14,744 nt of DNA from Desulfobacteraceae bacterium UBA2771 (GTDB lineage: Bacteria > Desulfobacterota > Desulfobacteria > Desulfobacterales > Desulfosarcinaceae): NCBI GenBank assembly GCA_002352605.1, contig DEIP01000135.1, positions 12,742 through 27,485 on the forward strand. The letters run 5' to 3'. Position 1 is the first letter of the stretch. The number at the start of each line of letters is the position of its first letter. This document shows, piece after piece, positions 11,302 to 14,744 of this stretch. The position numbers were made by a program, and so were the translations under genes. A model generated the notes under the pieces. That model did not search any database, had not been told where the DNA came from, and saw only the letters and a program-made list of their open reading frames with translations.

Positions 11302-13914
11302 ATGGGTGTTCCGCTGATCGGGGAGCTTCTGACCGGTGACAGCAAGGAAATCCGGGATCTGGCCAATAACGAGGCCGCACTGGTCGGATTTCTGACACTG
11401 GCAAAGCATATCGACGACTTGCCGGATGTGAGCACCCGGTTCTACGAGGAGTTGCGAAGTCTGTATCAGGTGACCGCGTCAGGACGTTCCATCGATGAAC
11501 TGATGGAGATCCTGTCCGAGTTTTTCGGCACACCGGCCAAGGCACCCGGCAAGCCCCTTCCCGTGATCCTGCGATTTGATCCCACGGTAAAATATCTGGG
11601 AGGTATTCGCAAGGATCAGGCCCTTTTCCTGAAAAAACTGAAAACCGGAGCATTCTATGGGGCCCTGTGGCCCTGGAAGCGGGATGCGGATAGGATTGAA
11701 GTCCTCTTGGGGTTCTGTTCATCCGGTATGCGCCGGGCGGATTTTAACCAGCTTACCATCTTGGTTCAGCAGTTTTTAAGCAAAAAGAAAATCGAAACGG
11801 TTTCCGATGTGGGTGGGCAAATCCACGGCATCAGCCTTCCTTCATTTCTTCAGATGTCGGAAATGGAAGGCGCCACCTGTACACTCAAGGTGACCAGCGC
11901 TAATCGCATCGGCCATCTCTACCTCAATGGCGGTAGCCTTATCGCGGCGCAGGTTGAAGGGCACACAGGCAACGCGGCCGCTTACCGGATCATCAGCTGG
12001 GACAATGCCTCCATTAAGATTGAATCGGCTGACCCTGACCGGGTGATAGAAATACACGACCCTCTCATGCACGTGATGATGGAGAGTCTGAAAATCAGAG
12101 ATGAAACCGGTGACGAACCACCACCACCCGCGTCCACCCCTCGGGTCCCGGAGCCACCCCCCCAACCGAAAAAAGTTCCATCGGCGGATCGGCCGACAAC
12201 ACAAAAAGATACCCAACCGGAAAAAAAGCCCACCAAAAGCGCTTCGAAGCCGGTCCCCAAGACGCCCTCCGAAAAAGCGGTCGCCGAACCGTTGCCATCT
12301 AAGCCACCGATAAATTTACCTTTTAAAAAAGCGACCGATAATTCGGTGGGTAAACAGGATCAGATGAGCAGGACCGGCAAACTGCTCATCGTTTTAATCG
12401 TGGTGATCATTTTTGCTATCGTGGTGACCGGCGGCGGCATTTTGCTTAAGAAAAGAGCGGTCAATCACCGGTACGACCGGCTGATTGCAGACTTGGCGAT
12501 CACCAAAGCACCTGACGCCCAGATGGTGCTGGTGATGCAGTACATCAAAGCGCATCCTGAGGATCTCCACCGGTCGGAACTGGAAGCCCGGTTAAAACAT
12601 ACCTATACCGCAATCGAAAAGCAGGATTATGAAAGGACCATTTCGGACGCCAACTGCCTGCCGATCGATGAAAAATTCGAACAAAGAGCACTGTCCCTGT
12701 ATACTGCATTCCTAACGAAATATCCCCAAGGTGTCTATACCGCGCAGATCAATGAAGCCATCGGCGGTATCCGGCAAGTGCTGGGCAGTGCCTATTTCGA
12801 GGACCTGAAAAAGATTGCCGGCACCGATTTCCCGGAACGCCACGCCGCTTATCGTGCATATCTGACGCAGTTTCCCCAAGGCACGGAGCGGGAGGCCGTG
12901 GAACGGATGATTGCCGATCTGGCACAAGAATATTACGGTGTTGTCGAGAAGCAAATCGCCACTTGTGATGCTAAGGAAAAGTGGGACGACTGCCTCGCCC
13001 AGTGCGATCGCTTCCTGGCTGTCTTTTCCAACGAGGCCCCGGTGGAAAAGGTCAGGATGCTGCGGACCATGCTGCAGGACAAGCAGGATGTGGGGGAACT
13101 GAATATCGAGGCGGCCCTTGTGGCCGATGATTTGGCCAAGACCAAGAAGGTCTATACCGACTATCTCGAAAAACGACCGGAAACCACCCAAAAAGAGACG
13201 ATTGCCCGGCGCATTGATGCATTGCGTGCCGATCTTGCCGGACAGGCGGCATGGGAAAAAACGGCGGCCTTTGCGACCGATCCGGCCAACGACATTTTCA
13301 GCCGAATCCAACGTCTGGACAGGTATGTGGAGAACCACGAGGCGGGGTCTTACGCCACGCTTGCCGAAAATATGAGAAGGCAACTTGACCCGGTGCTTCA
13401 GGATGCCATCCGTGCCCAGGGGGATGAATTGGCCCGACGCCGGGCACTGGCCCGGAAACAGGTCGAACAGGCCGAACAGGCCATGGCGGCCCGGCGGATT
13501 CAACGCCTGCGGAAACAGGCGGCCAGACAGCTGGAACCCGTGGCGAGCCGCTTCGTCGACCATCAAGATGGTACGGTTATCGACCGGGTTACCGGGTTGA
13601 CTTGGTGCCTGCTGGATTCTTACTCGGATCTCGGGAAATGCATCTCCTATCCAATGGCAAAAGACTACGTTCATGGATTGAACACCGGTGGCCGGTCGGA
13701 TTGGCGGATTCCCACCGCCGGCGAACTGGCCACCATCTATAAAAACAGTCCCTTTTTCCCCGATATCGGTGCTGCTTGGTATTGGACCTCTGAATCATTT
13801 GTTCGGGGCTTTCATCAGGTGGTGGATGTGGTGACTTCGGTGCCGGAGAGCGAATTCACGAGGAGGTCGAAAAACGAAGAAACCTGCGGTGCTGTTCGCG
13901 CTGTTCGCAGATAA
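11302..13914 (+). CDS. membrane-anchored DUF4388 - coiled-coil/TPR-like - DUF1566 (Lcl C-terminal) fusion protein
   Basis: 870 residues. An unfamiliar N-terminal region (1-170) is followed by a DUF4388 domain (about 172-262: GQIHGISLPSFLQMSEMEG, GHLYLNGGSLIAAQVEG). DUF4388 is common in deltaproteobacterial signalling proteins. A Pro/Lys-rich linker (270-345) leads to one transmembrane helix (361-382). A long helical, repeat-like region (385-745) follows, with TPR-like units built around FLTKYPQG and YLTQFPQG and an Arg/Gln-rich coiled coil near 690-745. The end (750-870) is DUF1566/Lcl_C: RFVDHQDGTVIDRVTGLTW, GRSDWRIPTAGEL and AWYWTSE. The DUF4388 side is probably cytoplasmic and the rest periplasmic, but topology is inferred. 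An in-frame TAA at 11296 fixes the ATG. The ribosome site is weak. Function is unknown; a signalling or surface-linked scaffold is a guess. Confidence 0.82.
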   Translation: MGVPLIGELLTGDSKEIRDLANNEAALVGFLTLAKHIDDLPDVSTRFYEELRSLYQVTASGRSIDELMEILSEFFGTPAKAPGKPLPVILRFDPTVKYLGGIRKDQALFLKKLKTGAFYGALWPWKRDADRIEVLLGFCSSGMRRADFNQLTILVQQFLSKKKIETVSDVGGQIHGISLPSFLQMSEMEGATCTLKVTSANRIGHLYLNGGSLIAAQVEGHTGNAAAYRIISWDNASIKIESADPDRVIEIHDPLMHVMMESLKIRDETGDEPPPPASTPRVPEPPPQPKKVPSADRPTTQKDTQPEKKPTKSASKPVPKTPSEKAVAEPLPSKPPINLPFKKATDNSVGKQDQMSRTGKLLIVLIVVIIFAIVVTGGGILLKKRAVNHRYDRLIADLAITKAPDAQMVLVMQYIKAHPEDLHRSELEARLKHTYTAIEKQDYERTISDANCLPIDEKFEQRALSLYTAFLTKYPQGVYTAQINEAIGGIRQVLGSAYFEDLKKIAGTDFPERHAAYRAYLTQFPQGTEREAVERMIADLAQEYYGVVEKQIATCDAKEKWDDCLAQCDRFLAVFSNEAPVEKVRMLRTMLQDKQDVGELNIEAALVADDLAKTKKVYTDYLEKRPETTQKETIARRIDALRADLAGQAAWEKTAAFATDPANDIFSRIQRLDRYVENHEAGSYATLAENMRRQLDPVLQDAIRAQGDELARRRALARKQVEQAEQAMAARRIQRLRKQAARQLEPVASRFVDHQDGTVIDRVTGLTWCLLDSYSDLGKCISYPMAKDYVHGLNTGGRSDWRIPTAGELATIYKNSPFFPDIGAAWYWTSESFVRGFHQVVDVVTSVPESEFTRRSKNEETCGAVRAVRR

Positions 13915-13937
13915 ACAAACTGTTTACCGAATTAACG

Positions 13938-13987
13938 AGGGTGACCTCGGCAGACAAGGATTGGCGGCCCGATGATCTTGACCGCCA
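13938..13987 (+). terminator. weak hairpins after the DUF4388/DUF1566 gene
   Basis: Two perfect stems lie here: CGAGG-GTGA-CCTCG (about 13936-13949) and TGGCGG (13962-13967) with CCGCCA (13982-13987) across a 14-base loop, then TTTATT. The second could be a weak terminator before the cytochrome promoter. Confidence 0.33.
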
Positions 13988-13991
13988 TTTA

Positions 13992-14043
13992 TTCATTGAA
14001 AAATTTTCTATTTGGGTTTATATCTGCTTCATTTTTCAATGAA
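13992..14043. repeat. perfect 13-bp inverted repeat surrounding the cytochrome promoter
   Basis: TTCATTGAAAAAT (13992-14004) is repeated exactly in inverted form as ATTTTTCAATGAA (14031-14043), separated by 26 bases. The arms cover the -35 and the expected transcription start. The right arm ends 36 bases before the cytochrome ATG. It could be a paired operator or a hairpin at the 5' end of the message. Confidence 0.7.
13996..14024 (+). promoter_or_regulatory. sigma-70 promoter of the cytochrome gene
   Basis: TTGAAA (13996-14001) matches 5 of 6 bases of the -35 consensus, followed after 17 bases by TATATC (14019-14024), matching 4 of 6 of the -10. The -35 lies in the left arm of the 13-bp inverted repeat and the -10 between the arms. 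The start would fall near 14031, at the edge of the right arm. Confidence 0.5.
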
Positions 14044-14079
14044 CAAAGCCAAAGATAGAAATTGAGGAGGAGGAAGCGT

Positions 14080-14556
14080 ATGCGTAGCCTATCGTTTATG
14101 GGGGTGGTGTTGCTTACCGGTATTGTTGCCTGTGCCTCGCTGGGGATCGCTGTTGCCGGAGATGAAGAGATGTGTGTTCCCATGGGAATCATTACCCTGG
14201 AACCGCCGGATTCGGTGGCTGCCAAACGGGCCGCCGTGGAGTTTGCGCACAGTCGCCATTTTGTCCTTGCCTGCAACAACTGTCACCACACCTGGAAGGG
14301 GGTTGAGGCGATTACCGGCTGCATGACCGCTGGTTGTCACGATCTTGAAACCCTGCCCAGAAAAGAAAATTCCAAAATCATCGACAGGGATCAGGCCTTC
14401 CGATACTACAAAAACGCATACCACAGCCAGTGTATCGGATGCCACAAAACCATGAAACAGGAAATTCAGCAGATGGCCAACATCCTTGCCGGCATTGATG
14501 GCCAACTGCCGACCACCGGTCCCACCGGCTGCATCGTCTGTCACCCGAAAGAATAG
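14080..14556 (+). CDS. cytochrome c3-family tetraheme protein, periplasmic
   Basis: I chose the ATG at 14080 because GAGGAGGAGG (14064-14073) is its ribosome site. The TTG at 14062 would lie across that site. The 158-residue product has a signal peptide (1-26, probably cut after AVA). IVAC at 15-18 also resembles a lipobox, so a lipoprotein is possible. Four covalent heme sites are visible: CNNCH (65-69), CMTAGCH (81-87, the four-residue spacing typical of c3 hemes), CIGCH (118-122) and CIVCH (151-155). H57, H60, H70 and H115 are likely distal ligands, as expected for bis-histidine c3 hemes. Such proteins carry electrons in the periplasm between hydrogenases, formate dehydrogenases and membrane complexes. 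No partner oxidoreductase is adjacent. The gene has its own promoter and terminator. Confidence 0.9.
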   Translation: MRSLSFMGVVLLTGIVACASLGIAVAGDEEMCVPMGIITLEPPDSVAAKRAAVEFAHSRHFVLACNNCHHTWKGVEAITGCMTAGCHDLETLPRKENSKIIDRDQAFRYYKNAYHSQCIGCHKTMKQEIQQMANILAGIDGQLPTTGPTGCIVCHPKE

Positions 14557-14586
14557 GGTGGGGGCGGCCACGGACCGCCAATGTTC

Positions 14587-14719
14587 AGGGCCTCGAAAAA
14601 AGCCTCCGTCCGATGACGGGGGCTTTTCTGCCTTACAAAAAAGGCTGGCTCGAAAGCCGGTAAGCCGGCAACGGGTGCCGGGTTGCCTGAAATGCCCGGT
14701 CTTAGGGCCTCGGAAAAAA
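14587..14719. repeat. direct repeat AGGGCCTCG(G)AAAAAA
   Basis: AGGGCCTCGAAAAAA (14587-14601) recurs as AGGGCCTCGGAAAAAA (14704-14719), 117 bases apart. The first copy overlaps the left arm of the cytochrome terminator. The DNA between them is rich in short GC palindromes. It may be part of a dispersed intergenic repeat or a duplicated terminator. Confidence 0.45.
14598..14627 (+). terminator. intrinsic terminator of the cytochrome gene
   Basis: AAAAGCCTCCGTC (14598-14610) pairs with GACGGGGGCTTTT (14615-14627) over a 4-base loop, CGAT. All 13 positions pair, one as G-U. The stem is flanked by As and Ts, so it may work in both directions. Confidence 0.85.
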
Positions 14720-14744
14720 TAAAATCCACCGGGATGACGCAAAA
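14628..14744. other. GC-rich palindromic intergenic tail
   Basis: After the terminator no gene is visible up to the right edge. CCGGCA (14665-14670) pairs with TGCCGG (14676-14681), and an overlapping alternative pairs GGCAAC (14667-14672) with GTTGCC (14682-14687). Confidence 0.4.

Noticed and set aside
12712..13674. 320-codon open frame on the minus strand inside the DUF4388/DUF1566 gene
   Set aside because: It is antisense to a well-supported gene with recognisable domains. Its translation has no familiar motif and is explained by GC-biased codon positions.
14062..14079. TTG start giving a cytochrome six residues longer
   Set aside because: The TTG overlaps the purine-rich ribosome site. 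The ATG at 14080 has ideal spacing and gives a normal signal peptide.
14089..14742. 217-codon minus-strand open frame across the cytochrome gene
   Set aside because: It runs antisense through all four heme motifs and the strong terminator, and its translation looks random.

Overview
The window looks like chromosomal DNA of a Desulfobacterota (sulfate-reducing 'deltaproteobacterial') bacterium. The evidence is a small periplasmic cytochrome of the c3 family, a DUF2325 coiled-coil protein, a DUF4388/DUF1566 fusion, a DtxR-type regulator and moderately GC-rich coding DNA with strong Shine-Dalgarno sequences. This assignment is inferred from protein families, since no rRNA or other marker gene is present. 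I see no tRNA, CRISPR array, insertion sequence or phage gene.

Layout. Positions 1-142 hold an open frame that may be the end of a gene entering from the left. An RlpA-like lipoprotein (147-797) and a flavin-binding PNPOx/NimA-like protein (959-1426) follow on the + strand. A DUF309 protein (2075-1542, - strand) converges on them. The next 540 bases hold overlapping TACAnnTGTA palindromes and a remnant of a glyoxalase-fold gene. That remnant overlaps a Rho-type helicase lacking the usual N-terminal domain (2614-3720). A DtxR/MntR-family metalloregulator (3932-4492) has its own promoter and a dyad just downstream of the -10.

Positions 4493-7173 are the least ordinary part. A structured RNA segment ending in a terminator-like hairpin stands 27 bases before a 104-residue hypothetical gene. 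A second set of hairpins and a strong terminator precede a DUF2325 coiled-coil protein. After that come a STAS-like protein with a cysteine-rich tail, a truncated copy of it, and a 52-residue protein with a possible helix-turn-helix. This could be one sensing or regulatory module, but its function is unknown.

A 3.6-kb gene on the - strand (10841-7200) encodes a beta-phosphoglucomutase-like HAD domain fused to a GH65 disaccharide phosphorylase. Together these could turn an alpha-glucobiose plus phosphate into glucose 6-phosphate. A long membrane-anchored DUF4388/DUF1566 protein (11302-13914) has a good sigma-70 promoter. A tetraheme c3-type cytochrome (14080-14556) has its promoter embedded in a perfect 13-bp inverted repeat and a classical terminator downstream.
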